NCBI RefSeq assembly: GCF_001613005.1
Contig: NZ_BDBN01000052.1
Coordinates: forward strand, 1-64,000
Origin: Nocardia nova NBRC 15556
GTDB taxonomy: Bacteria > Actinomycetota > Actinomycetes > Mycobacteriales > Mycobacteriaceae
Reading direction: 5' to 3'
Length of the DNA stretch: 64,000 nucleotides
A program made the position numbers and the translations under genes. The stretch's first letter is position 1. Each line of letters begins with the position of its first letter. A model generated the notes under the pieces. The model had not been told where the DNA came from and made no database searches. It saw nothing but the letters and a program-made list of their open reading frames with translations. Of this stretch, positions 17,436-24,499 are shown piece after piece.

Positions 17436-17486
17436 GGCCGGCGGATCGGCGCCGAGGGGTTCGAACCGATCCGCCGGCCTTTCTCA
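17436..17486. terminator. Bidirectional hairpin terminator
   Basis: GGCCGGCGGATCGG at 17436-17449 pairs over 14 bp with CCGATCCGCCGGCC at 17466-17479, followed by TTTCTC. It separates the convergent acyl-CoA dehydrogenase and alpha/beta-hydrolase genes. Confidence 0.8.
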
Positions 17487-18338
17487 CACCGCCCGCAGAC
17501 GCGTGCGGCTGGCATAGACGTGCTCGGCGATGAGGGTCGCGATGCGGTCCGGAGCCTCCAGCATCGGGACGTGACCCACGCCGTGCACCAGGATGCGGTC
17601 TGCCGTCTCGGGCAGTTCCCGCAGAAAACGCTTGGCGTACATGCGGTTCGGGATGATCCGGTCGAATTCGCACATCAGCAGGCGCACCGGCGTCCGCACG
17701 GTGGACAGATCGTCGAGAACCGCCATCCGCAGACCGCTGACGATCAGCGGCAGCATGGCCGCACAGTGGGTCGCCGACATGATCGCCGCTTCCACTCCGC
17801 GTCGCGGCGCCGCGGCGATGTTCTTGCTCAGCAACATGGCGGTGGCCCGCCGGACCGGCGCGCTGAACCGGATCCAGGCCGGCAGACGCTTGCCGATTTC
17901 GACGATCGGCAGCAGCATCAGGAACTCCAGCCCCACCCGCAACTGCGCCAGCGACGGATTGTGCCATCCACCGGCGGGTGCGATGGCGGTGAGCGTGCGC
18001 GCCCGGCCGCGGCGGGCCAATTCGAAGCCGACCCAGCCGCCGAGCGAGTTGCCCGCGATATGGCAGGTGCGCCAACCCAATTCGTCGAGCTGTTCCTCGA
18101 CCCGGTCGGCGAGCAGATTCACGTCGATGTACCAGCCGCTGAGGTCGGGGCCGCCCCAGTGCCCGGCGAAGGCCGGAGCGAACACCTCGCAAGTAGCGGA
18201 CAATCGGGACGCGACGTCCTCCCAGCAGTGCGGCGACATCAGGAAACCGTGCAACAGCAGCAGCGGATCGCCCGATCCGGTGTGCAGGGCTGTCATCGGC
18301 GCAAGGGAGGTGGCGGGTTGGGTGGTGCCGGACGTCAT
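17484..18338 (-). CDS. Alpha/beta-fold hydrolase
   Basis: A 284-aa alpha/beta hydrolase. The oxyanion-hole segment is LLLLHGF near residue 25, the nucleophile elbow is GNSLGG, the acid lies in MCEFDRIIP, and the histidine in HGVGHVPM. The ATG was chosen because an AAGGGG site lies just upstream; the open frame continues a further 26 residues without family similarity. The substrate is unknown. It is divergent from xthA. Confidence 0.88.
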   Translation of the reverse strand: MTSGTTQPATSLAPMTALHTGSGDPLLLLHGFLMSPHCWEDVASRLSATCEVFAPAFAGHWGGPDLSGWYIDVNLLADRVEEQLDELGWRTCHIAGNSLGGWVGFELARRGRARTLTAIAPAGGWHNPSLAQLRVGLEFLMLLPIVEIGKRLPAWIRFSAPVRRATAMLLSKNIAAAPRRGVEAAIMSATHCAAMLPLIVSGLRMAVLDDLSTVRTPVRLLMCEFDRIIPNRMYAKRFLRELPETADRILVHGVGHVPMLEAPDRIATLIAEHVYASRTRLRAV

Positions 18339-18430
18339 CGTCGTCACCCCTTCCGAATCGGCGGCGGCCTGCTCGGCGTGGCCGCGATGTCCGCGAGGAC
18401 GGGTTGATTCCCGCATTGTACGGTCGATAC

Positions 18431-19300
18431 GTGGCCCGCATCATCAGTTCCGTCAACGTCAATGGCATACGCGCAGCTACCGGCAAGACCGGGAAGGGGA
18501 TGCTCGAATGGCTCGCAGTGACCGAGGCCGACATCATCTGCCTGCAGGAGACCCGGGCAACCGATGACCAGACCCGCAAGGCACTGGCGCCGGTCCTCGA
18601 CGCCGGGTGGTTCCTCGCCCACGCCGAGCCGGGCGCCAAGGGCCGCGCCGGGGTCGGAATTCTGTCCCGCCGTGAGCCCACCCGCGTGCGAATCGGCTTC
18701 GGCAGCACCGAATTCGACGGCGTCGGCCGCTACGTGGAGGCCGATTTCGACGACGTCACCGTCGCGAGCGTGTACGTGCACACCGGTGAGGCCGACACTC
18801 CCATGCAGGACGAGAAATATCGTTTCCTCGGCGAACTGGGCGCGCATATGAAGGCGCAGACCCGCGATTTCGTGATCTGCGGCGACTGGAACGTCGCGCA
18901 TACCGAACTCGACATCAAGAATTGGAAGGGCAACGTCAAGAACTCCGGCTTCCTGCCGGGGGAGCGGGCCTGGATCGACGAGATGCTGGCCGCGGGGTAT
19001 GTCGACGTGGTCCGCCAACTCCATCCGGGCGTGCCCGGCCCCTACAGCTGGTGGTCCTACCGCGGCCGCGCCTACGACAACGACGCCGGCTGGCGCATCG
19101 ACGCGGTTTACACAACGCAGGATATAGCATCCCGAGCCGTGTCGGCTCGGGTGGAGCGTGCCCCGGAGTACTCGTTGCGTTGGTCCGACCATGCGCCGGT
19201 AACGGTGGAGTTCGCCGACAAGGCACCCGAGCCGGTAGTCATCCCTGCCCCGTCCGGCACGGTTCCCGGTGCCGAGACGGTATCCGTGCATCCCGGCTGA
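18431..19300 (+). CDS. xthA: Exodeoxyribonuclease III, chimeric host/element gene
   Basis: A 289-aa Mg-dependent AP endonuclease and 3'-5' exonuclease of base-excision repair. Catalytic markers are E40 (LQET), D152/N154 (GDWNVAH), and D253/H254 (SDHAPV). Residues 1-224 are host sequence; W221-D224 are encoded by the 12-bp attachment core. Residues 225-289 come from the integrated element and replace the original tail, now stranded at 30874-30990. The two tails share ERAPEY, LRWSDHAPVTV and other residues but differ elsewhere, and the element tail is 27 residues longer. All catalytic residues are present, so the enzyme should be active. GTG start. Confidence 0.92.
   Translation: MARIISSVNVNGIRAATGKTGKGMLEWLAVTEADIICLQETRATDDQTRKALAPVLDAGWFLAHAEPGAKGRAGVGILSRREPTRVRIGFGSTEFDGVGRYVEADFDDVTVASVYVHTGEADTPMQDEKYRFLGELGAHMKAQTRDFVICGDWNVAHTELDIKNWKGNVKNSGFLPGERAWIDEMLAAGYVDVVRQLHPGVPGPYSWWSYRGRAYDNDAGWRIDAVYTTQDIASRAVSARVERAPEYSLRWSDHAPVTVEFADKAPEPVVIPAPSGTVPGAETVSVHPG
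19091..19102. repeat. attL core
   Basis: TGGCGCATCGAC, identical to the sequence at the right border. It encodes W-R-I-D of exonuclease III. Host DNA lies to the left. Element DNA begins to the right with GCGGTTTACACAAC, which reads as an attP arm. Confidence 0.9.
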
Positions 19301-19425
19301 TAAGTTCCGGCGGGCTGACCGCCGGGGCCGATGCCCACGGCGTAGCGACATACCGGCGGTCGGCTCTCGTTTTGCTGCAACGTGTCTCGGCTCAGAGTCC
19401 GGACTTTGAGCCTAGGATTTCGGGT

Positions 19426-19920
19426 GTGCACTTCACCTTGACTCAGCCGTGGGCAACTATCATCGCTGCGGTACTCGCGATCGGTGCCGCAACGATCGCA
19501 TATCGGGGCGTCATTAAGAACATCGAGGCGCAGGCAAAAGCCGCAAAACAAGCACGAGCCCTCGGGTTATTTGATGAATTCGTTACAGCTGTAGAAACGA
19601 CTTCCCACCTGCTTTTGATTCTGCCCGTCGCGTCAACGGAGCAGGCGCGCGAACGGTACAATGAGAGATTGCTTCAGTTGTTCGAACATCTGATCACCGT
19701 GCGTGCGAAGTTTGTACTGTACGGATTGCTCGATGCTGCGGATGCCGCCCAACACTACATCCAGACTGTGAATGATCCCGATCGCAGGAATGAAGCGCTT
19801 ACGAAGCTTGCGGACGCGAGAAAACAAATCGAAGGTAGTGACACGCGTCGATCGCACGGCCTAGAGCTGGAATTATTCTCTCGCAAGGTTACGCTTAGAA
19901 TTTCTCGGAATAGCGACTAA
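19426..19920 (+). CDS. Membrane-anchored hypothetical protein of the element
   Basis: A 164-aa protein with one N-terminal hydrophobic segment at about residues 7-24 (PWATIIAAVLAIGAATIAY), followed by a basic, helical, probably cytoplasmic domain. No known family is recognised. The GTG start is preceded by AGGA; the same frame is open back into xthA, but only by chance. It is the first gene inside the left border and is convergent with the DUF5753 gene. As a lone border gene it may be a cargo or superinfection gene. Confidence 0.65.
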   Translation: MHFTLTQPWATIIAAVLAIGAATIAYRGVIKNIEAQAKAAKQARALGLFDEFVTAVETTSHLLLILPVASTEQARERYNERLLQLFEHLITVRAKFVLYGLLDAADAAQHYIQTVNDPDRRNEALTKLADARKQIEGSDTRRSHGLELELFSRKVTLRISRNSD

Positions 19921-19932
19921 CTCGCTTGTTGT

Positions 19933-20772
19933 TCATGTGTGGACTCTGGCTTGGATTGCCTTGCGTATCAGCTCTCGGGCTACCTCTCCGGTAGCGGATT
20001 GTCCGGCGAGCGTGTCAAACGCTCGGCTATATAAAGCAATCTCCCTCGGCTGAGTGACTGTCAGTTTCGCGGTAGAACCTTCTTCGGTCACTAACCGGTT
20101 GTCGTACATGACGAAATTGTTGAACAACACGCGGGCCTCAGCGGTGAGCGGGACTATTCCGAATGTCACTCGCGGGAGACTCCCGGCGGACAGCAACCGG
20201 TCAAGCTGACCAATCATCACGCTGTCGTCTCCAACGGTGGTGTACAAGGCTTGTTCACCGATGATGAAGTGGAATCGGTGGTCTCGCCGGTACAGGACTT
20301 GTTGCCGCTCCATCCGGGCGGCTACAGCTTGCTCCACGTCATCGGGGAGCTGGTAGAACTCCGATACCCACCGAATCATTGCCTCCGCATACTCCGGTGT
20401 TTGTAGTAGCCCGGTGACGATATACGGCTGATAGTTCCGTAGGTGCTTAGCTTGTGTTTCGAGCTTAGAAGTTTTCTTCTGAGCCGACTTCACACCGGAA
20501 CTCAGATGTCTACGCCATTCGACGTAAGCGGAGTCGATATTGTGCAACGTGGCTAACAAGTCTTCGAGTTGATCGTTAGCCCCGGCATGGTTGCAGTACG
20601 CCCGGATATCGTCATCGGACGGGCGTAGCTTGCCGTACTCTATTTTAGAGATACGCGATTCGTGGTAGCCCTCTAGCCGGGCAAGCTCCCGTGCGGATAA
20701 TCCCGCGCGTCTGCGTATCTCCCGGAGACGTGTACCGAGAGCTTGCCTGGCCTCCTGAACGGAACTGGTCAC
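19933..20772 (-). CDS. Helix-turn-helix protein with DUF5753 (Scr1 family)
   Basis: A 279-aa regulator. Residues about 8-65 form an XRE-type helix-turn-helix (LGTRLREIRRRAGLSARELA, then SRISKIEYGKLRPS). The C-terminal DUF5753 domain contains the family signature YIVTGLLQTPEYAEAMI. It is the last gene of a leftward overlapping triad; its start overlaps the DUF6879 stop by 4 bp. It is a plausible repressor of the element's divergent promoters. DUF5753 proteins are sometimes described as antitoxin-like. Confidence 0.88.
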   Translation of the reverse strand: MTSSVQEARQALGTRLREIRRRAGLSARELARLEGYHESRISKIEYGKLRPSDDDIRAYCNHAGANDQLEDLLATLHNIDSAYVEWRRHLSSGVKSAQKKTSKLETQAKHLRNYQPYIVTGLLQTPEYAEAMIRWVSEFYQLPDDVEQAVAARMERQQVLYRRDHRFHFIIGEQALYTTVGDDSVMIGQLDRLLSAGSLPRVTFGIVPLTAEARVLFNNFVMYDNRLVTEEGSTAKLTVTQPREIALYSRAFDTLAGQSATGEVARELIRKAIQARVHT

Positions 20773-21278
20773 GGGTGGAATTCCCCGTAAGGTGTCGCCA
20801 CCGACCAGAGGCGCTGTGCCTCAGTTAGGGATAGTTTCAGTATTCGCGGGTCGGTTGTGACACCGGACCCGCCGACCGCACGGCCATCCGGGTCGGACAG
20901 CGTGAACGCAACAGTTTCCCGGTCGATAATCCAATAATCATCGACCGGGACTGAGCCCGCTTCGGCCCGGTTCAGGTAGCGGAGTTCTTCGCCAGCCTCG
21001 ATATTGAGCGGAGCTATCTCCGCCAGCGACCAGCGTTGATAATCCACCACCGGAACCGTAACCACCCGAACCCGACGGACCGACACACCTTTAGATACGA
21101 GCCCCTGAACTAGCTCCGTCCAGTCCCTAAACCATTCCCGGTAATCGAACGGCTCGCTATTCATGAACCGCTGAAACGGTTCATCTTCGCTTGGCACTCC
21201 GTAGGTGTCTCGGACTTCTACGCGGAACAGTTCAGTTCGACACTGCCGCAAGAGGTCGCGTGTCGGCCGGAATTCCAA
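20769..21278 (-). CDS. DUF6879 family protein
   Basis: A 169-aa protein of the DUF6879 family that commonly accompanies DUF5753 regulators in actinobacteria. Signatures are RTELFRVEVRDTYGV, DYREWFRDWTELVQ, RVRVVTVPVVDYQRW and DDYWIIDRETVAF. Biochemical function is unknown; a toxin-like or partner role in an Scr1-type module has been proposed for such families. It overlaps the upstream gene by 47 bp and the downstream gene by 4 bp, which implies tight co-translation. Confidence 0.85.
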   Translation of the reverse strand: MEFRPTRDLLRQCRTELFRVEVRDTYGVPSEDEPFQRFMNSEPFDYREWFRDWTELVQGLVSKGVSVRRVRVVTVPVVDYQRWSLAEIAPLNIEAGEELRYLNRAEAGSVPVDDYWIIDRETVAFTLSDPDGRAVGGSGVTTDPRILKLSLTEAQRLWSVATPYGEFHP

Positions 21279-21585
21279 AGTACGTCCTTTCGAGCTTAGG
21301 CACGAGAATCGCTGTCTCGTAGTCTTCCATTTTCAGTTCTGCGACAGTCTCAGGGGAGGTAACCGGTACGCCGGTCACGGTGAACGTTCCCCGGCCGGTA
21401 TCGGTCAACGCGGCCCCGATGTATGTCCGGGAGTCCACGAACCCGAGCAGCAGGTGAGGAATCTCGATCGTGTCGGGGGTGTCGGTGCGCCAGCCGACGA
21501 GTAGGTATCGGCCGTCGTCGGTGGCGTACACCGCCGGGCAGTCATCCTTGCCGGACCCACCTTTGCCCAGGAAATGCAATCGCAT
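21232..21585 (-). CDS. Hypothetical protein of the DUF5753/DUF6879 triad
   Basis: A 117-aa beta-rich protein starting MRLHFLGKGGSGKDDCPAVY. The pattern YLLVGWRTDTPD, IEIPHLLLGF, DTGRGTFTVTGVPV and YETAILVPKLE is, as I recall, common in small actinobacterial proteins encoded just upstream of DUF6879 and DUF5753 genes. Function is unknown. It heads the leftward triad, so its promoter faces that of the rightward element genes. Confidence 0.78.
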   Translation of the reverse strand: MRLHFLGKGGSGKDDCPAVYATDDGRYLLVGWRTDTPDTIEIPHLLLGFVDSRTYIGAALTDTGRGTFTVTGVPVTSPETVAELKMEDYETAILVPKLERTYFGIPADTRPLAAVSN

Positions 21586-21803
21586 GGTTGAGCCTTCCGT
21601 CTACGTGTGTGCCACTTTGTGCGGCACTACCACCATGCTCGCTGACATCGGCTGTCTGCGTCGCGGTATCGGTCGAGTATTGGCAAGTTTTGGCACGTTC
21701 GTAGACCGGTATCCGGCCCGGTTCTTACGGTTCTGAGCAAGCCCCGGCACCGGGCCGAACCCGCTTCCTCGGTGCCGGGTGCCCTACCACTCTGGGAGGA
21801 ACC
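21586..21803. promoter_or_regulatory. Divergent control region of the element
   Basis: The gap between the leftward triad and the rightward genes. It contains the dyad GTGCC-N9-GGCAC (21609-21627) and two exactly abutting copies of TTGGCA(A/C)GTT (21680-21689 and 21690-21699), both plausible repressor sites. A long hairpin pairs CCCGGCACCG (21743-21752) with CGGTGCCGGG (21770-21779) just before the GGGAGGAA ribosome site of the next gene. Assignment of the sites to the DUF5753 protein is inference. Confidence 0.5.
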
Positions 21804-22118
21804 GTGAAGCACTATCTGATCAAGGTTCATTGCTGCGGTGAGCGGTGGATTATCCACGCGCCGGGGCTTCAGTTGTGGACTACGACGAACAACCGTCGTT
21901 CGATCGAACCTGTTGCGAGAGCGATGGTTTCGGACGCCACGCGGACACCGTTGGAGGGGTTCGAGGTCGACTTGTCGGCCGGTCGGGTGGTCGGTTCGGA
22001 AGCTGAGTTCACGATGTCAGAATCGTTCGCTCAGCGGTGGATACAGTCCGCTTGGCGGATCGGTTGCAACGACGCTCGGGCGTTCGGTCCGGGGGAGCGT
22101 GAACGGGCCGGACTGTGA
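21804..22118 (+). CDS. Small HicB-like fold protein (tentative)
   Basis: A 104-aa protein starting MKHYLIKVHCCGERWIIHAPG. The order of strands (ERWIIHAPG, LQLWTTTNNR) followed by the helix IEPVARAMVSDAT and GFEVDLSA resembles HicB-type partial RNase-H folds, but no HicA toxin is adjacent and the match is weak. It has an excellent GGGAGGAA ribosome site and is the first rightward gene, so it may be an early regulator. Its stop overlaps the next GTG. Confidence 0.65.
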   Translation: MKHYLIKVHCCGERWIIHAPGLQLWTTTNNRRSIEPVARAMVSDATRTPLEGFEVDLSAGRVVGSEAEFTMSESFAQRWIQSAWRIGCNDARAFGPGERERAGL

Positions 22119-22390
22119 CGGGAACGGAGTTCCCTCCGCTGCGACCCGTCCCCGACGATTGCAGCACCGGTCCGGATGAGTGTCCGTTCGAGGTCGATTT
22201 GAGCCAGCCTCGCCCGAGGGGTGTTCCGGCACTGGTGTTCAACTTTCGGCTACACGAAGGGCACGGGTGTGCCCCGGAGGCACGCCTACGCCGTATCTGC
22301 GAGGAACGTGGACTGCTGCGGCCTCGGCAACCCGAGGCCGGCGACGGAGTCGCCGCCGGTCAGAGTCGTACAGACTCAGACACGGACTGA
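22115..22390 (+). CDS. Hypothetical 91-aa protein
   Basis: A 91-aa protein starting at a GTG that overlaps the previous stop (GTGA). The middle reads VPALVFNFRLHEGHGCAPEA and then RLRRICEERGLLRP. No family is recognised. Coupling to the gene before it supports translation, but the C-terminus is of low complexity and the gene could be shorter or spurious. Confidence 0.5.
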   Translation: MTGTEFPPLRPVPDDCSTGPDECPFEVDLSQPRPRGVPALVFNFRLHEGHGCAPEARLRRICEERGLLRPRQPEAGDGVAAGQSRTDSDTD

Positions 22391-22840
22391 ATAGCTACCG
22401 CTCCGCGAACTGGAGAACCGGAGCGTTATCCGGGGTTGTGCGTGGTGCTCAAACCGGTTGCGGCGGTACACAACCGGGAGCCGTAACGCCCGGTGCGGCC
22501 TCCGGGTTGACCGGGTGCCATCGCTACCGCCGAAACGGTGCCTAGATCGCCCGTAGAGGCCCGAACACGGCCCGGACGGGGAGTTGTCTCGATTCCGGGG
22601 TTACGGCTCTCAGAATTGAGAAATCTGAGAGAGTCACCGCCGGTTTCTCTCATGACACGCCCGGCGGACTACCCCCGCGCGCGGGAGACCGAGTGAACGT
22701 GTGCGCGTACGCACGCGAATAAGAGATATATACAAACAACCAAGGCGACCTTGCTGGATCGCCGTAGGGCTCGCCGTCGCTGTAGGTGACGGCTCACCAA
22801 CGGTGACGTTGCCCCGTACCCGGCAACCGGTTTCGTCCCT
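22391..22840. other. Hairpin-rich non-coding DNA, left part
   Basis: No gene is supported here. Hairpins: CGCTCCG (22399-22405) with CGGAGCG (22419-22425); GGTTGTG with CACAACC (around 22434-22475); CTCTCAGA (22607-22614) with TCTGAGAG (22624-22631); GTGCG (22701) with CGCAC (22714). The last is followed by an A/T-rich run (AATAAGAGATATATACAAAC, 22718-22737). It leads directly into the box/hairpin array and may belong to the same functional region (origin, packaging or RNA). Confidence 0.6.
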
Positions 22841-23370
22841 GCGAGCCTCAAGGGCTCGCTGTGGAGTAGGTCACATTCTGAGCTTCGGCTGGAAAAATGT
22901 GAGGTTCATACATGTGAAGGGCTTAGGGGCCGACCCCGAAAGTCGGCCCCAGTTAGTGAGTTACGTCACAATCCATCCAGTGACCTGCTAATTCACACCT
23001 TCATATATGTAGGGCCGGAAAATTGTCACCTTCATATAGGTAGAGCCGGTGAGATTCGCAGGTTCATACATGTAGAGGAGTAGAGACCTGGCGAGCCCCC
23101 GAAGGCTCGCGGGCGACTTACGTCACAATCTGGTCTCACGTGAAAAAATGTCACCCTTAGTTATATAGAGGGAGTGAGGGAGGTACGAAGTACCGACCAG
23201 AGACCTCCGTCACAATCTGGTCTCACGACGAAAAATTACACCTGATTACTTACTGAGGGGTTAGGAACCCTGACGGGTTCCGAACTAAGCCTGGTGAACT
23301 AGGTCACAATCCAGAGTCCAGCTCGAAATATCAGACCTGATTACTTAGTGAGGGAGTGAGCGAAGCTCCC
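22841..23370. repeat. Tandem box-and-hairpin array
   Basis: Hairpins alternate with a conserved box. Hairpins: 22841-22859 (GCGAGCC/GGCTCGC), 22926-22950 (GGGGCCGAC/GTCGGCCCC), 23091-23110 (GCGAGCC/GGCTCGC), 23182-23194 (GGTAC/GTACC), 23264-23281 (GGAACCC/GGGTTCC), 23352-23370 (GGGAG/CTCCC). Box GTCACAATC (GTCACATTC in the first copy) follows each of the first five hairpins after 10-21 nt, at 22870, 22965, 23122, 23209 and 23303. A/T-rich boxes such as TTCATATATGTAG occur at 22905, 23000, 23031 and 23063. Unit length is about 87-95 bp, with one of 157. Function is unknown: candidate origin iterons, packaging site or small-RNA array. Confidence 0.85.
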
Positions 23371-23390
23371 GACCCCGATCCCGCCACCAA

Positions 23391-23422
23391 GGCCACCGCC
23401 GAAACGGTGGCCTTTGTTGTTT
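23391..23422 (+). terminator. Intrinsic terminator closing the hairpin array
   Basis: GGCCACCG (23391-23398) pairs with CGGTGGCC (23405-23412) around the loop CCGAAA and is followed by TTTGTTGTTT. The loop resembles those of the array hairpins (CCCGAAA and CCCGAA). It lies inside a 140-codon open frame, which argues that the frame is not a gene. Confidence 0.8.
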
Positions 23423-23645
23423 ACAGACTCCCGTTAGGTGCTCGGTGGTTCTTCCGCCTAACGGTCGAGAACGGGACCGTCCCCCTCTCTGGCGGTCCTC
23501 GGTTCTTAGGCGCGGTTCTCGAAGAGAATCCGCACCGGGGAAGCCTTACCGGCTTCTACTGCATAGCCCCGCAGGCGCAGCACCCTGCGGGGTTTTTGTT
23601 TGGCCTATTTCGATTAGGCCCTACGTATCGAAAGAAGGTGAATGA
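23423..23645. other. Hairpin-rich non-coding DNA, right part
   Basis: Successive hairpins without a convincing gene: CCGTTAGG (23431-23438) with CCTAACGG (23457-23464); GGACCG with CGGTCC just after; GCGG-TTCTC-GAA-GAGAA-(T)-CCGC (23512-23533); GAAGCC (23540-23545) with GGCTTC (23551-23556). Next is a terminator, then GGCCTA (23602-23607) with TAGGCC (23615-23620). The region ends at the AGAAGG ribosome site of the next small gene. Confidence 0.6.
23567..23601 (+). terminator. Intrinsic terminator before the small-gene operon
   Basis: CCCCGCAGG (23567-23575) pairs over 9 bp with CCTGCGGGG (23584-23592) and is followed by TTTTTGTTT. It is a textbook rho-independent terminator and isolates the hairpin region from the downstream genes unless read through. 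Confidence 0.85.
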
Positions 23646-23837
23646 ATGGCTGCCGCGTGTACGCGACACCCGCACGAAGGACCGCAGGACTACCGCCCCG
23701 GAGGCGGTTGTATCCATTGCTCCCGCGAGGGACAAGCGCGGTACCGCAAGCGACGCCGAGACGAGTACCGGCGAATGAAAGAAACACTAGACCGGCTCGG
23801 GCTGTCGGTGGCAGATATCGACCCCGAGTACCCCTGA
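23646..23837 (+). CDS. Small Cys/His-rich protein (63 aa)
   Basis: A 63-aa basic protein with a possible zinc site made of CTRHPHEG near the N-terminus and GCIHCSREG at about 20-28. A very basic helix (ARYRKRRRDEYRRMKE) follows. The layout suggests a nucleic-acid-binding protein of phage type; no named family is recognised. The ATG has AGAAGG upstream. It is first in a rightward run of small genes, each with its own ribosome site. Confidence 0.65.
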   Translation: MAAACTRHPHEGPQDYRPGGGCIHCSREGQARYRKRRRDEYRRMKETLDRLGLSVADIDPEYP

Positions 23838-23867
23838 ACGGTTCTAGGCCGTCTACGGCCGATCTAG

Positions 23868-23890
23868 TGGCCCTTACGGGGCCTTTTCTT
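23868..23890 (+). terminator. Intergenic hairpin with T-run
   Basis: GGCCC pairs with GGGCC around a short TTAC-containing loop and is followed by TTTTCTT. The ribosome site CTGGAG of the next gene begins a few bases later. The same terminator-then-GGAGAAC arrangement recurs near 24876-24894 and 25810-25825. Confidence 0.65.
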
Positions 23891-23909
23891 ATGTCTGGAG
23901 AACGAATGA

Positions 23910-24098
23910 ATGACTGATACAGACCGATGTGGTTGTGGTGAACCCACAGAGACCAGGCGACACAAAAAGTGTCGCCGGTGTCGATTGGAACCGTTAGCCG
24001 GTTCCTCTCAGTGCCCTTGGTGCCTCGATTGGTACGTGAGTCACGGAGGCACGGTTAGTGAAGTTCAGAAGCACGCTAAGCGTGACTGTCGTAGATAA
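23910..24098 (+). CDS. Small zinc-ribbon-like protein (62 aa)
   Basis: A 62-aa basic protein with CGCG near the N-terminus, CRRCRLEP at about 21-28, CPWCLDW at about 35-41, and a final H-x4-C pair (HAKRDC). The number and spacing of Cys/His residues suggest one or two bound zinc ions. The function is unknown. The ATG lies after TCTGGAGAAC; a slightly earlier ATG reads only three codons. Confidence 0.65.
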   Translation: MTDTDRCGCGEPTETRRHKKCRRCRLEPLAGSSQCPWCLDWYVSHGGTVSEVQKHAKRDCRR

Positions 24099-24108
24099 AG
24101 GTAAGCAA

Positions 24109-24288
24109 ATGACGGAGTTCCGAGACCACTGGAAAGCGCGTAGCCCGGAAGACCGTGAGGCAGCGTTTAAAGCATGGTTCAACTCGGAAGCGAACAAGTC
24201 GGGAGCTTCGGAGGAACAAGCAAGAGCGTTGTTTATGCGTCGGTACGTCCGGCCGGATGCCGGGCCGTGGATCGAATGGAGAGGGTGA
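24109..24288 (+). CDS. Hypothetical 59-aa protein
   Basis: A 59-aa protein starting MTEFRDHWKARSPEDREAAF. It is helical and charged and ends DAGPWIEWRG. No family is recognised. The ATG follows AAAGGTAAGC. An earlier in-frame start would add residues overlapping the previous gene and is less likely. Position in the run of small genes supports it. Confidence 0.6.
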   Translation: MTEFRDHWKARSPEDREAAFKAWFNSEANKSGASEEQARALFMRRYVRPDAGPWIEWRG

Positions 24289-24292
24289 GCCG

Positions 24293-24499
24293 ATGAGTGA
24301 CGAGGGTCCCAGAGTGCTGTTGTGTTGGCAGAAACCTAGAAAGGCTCGGGCAACTAGTTCGTTCAAGATTTACGACCGGAAGACCGGTGCGGGTATCCGG
24401 CTCAGTCCGGCGGCCCTGCGTCAGTTTCTAGACCATGCCGAAGACAAATGGGCTGACTATGAAGCCTTCAAGATAGAACGAGGTAAATCAAATGGCTAA
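24293..24499 (+). CDS. Hypothetical 68-aa protein
   Basis: A 68-aa protein starting MSDEGPRVLLCWQKPRKARA. The strand IYDRKTGAGIRLSPAALRQF and a C-terminal acidic/basic helix follow. No family is recognised. The ATG lies 4 bp after the preceding stop behind GAGAGGGTGAG, and its 3' end overlaps the next gene by 8 bp, so both are probably translated from one message. Confidence 0.6.
   Translation: MSDEGPRVLLCWQKPRKARATSSFKIYDRKTGAGIRLSPAALRQFLDHAEDKWADYEAFKIERGKSNG

Noticed and set aside
18922..19920. 332-codon frame running from within xthA into the element's first gene
   Set aside because: The first half is a shifted reading of xthA. Only the part from the GTG at 19426 has its own start signal and membrane segment.
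21846..21858. GTGGAT-T-ATCCAC dyad containing a DnaA-box-like TTATCCACG
   Set aside because: A single copy inside a coding region. Without a cluster of DnaA boxes it does not support an origin there.
22841..23370. CRISPR array
   Set aside because: Repeats are only about 9 bp and units vary from 87 to 157 bp; the hairpins sit in the variable part, there are no uniform spacers and no cas genes nearby.
23356..23778. 140-codon open frame starting GTG inside the last array hairpin
   Set aside because: It contains two intrinsic terminators and several perfect hairpins, has no ribosome site and no protein-like composition, and overlaps the better supported 63-aa gene in another frame.
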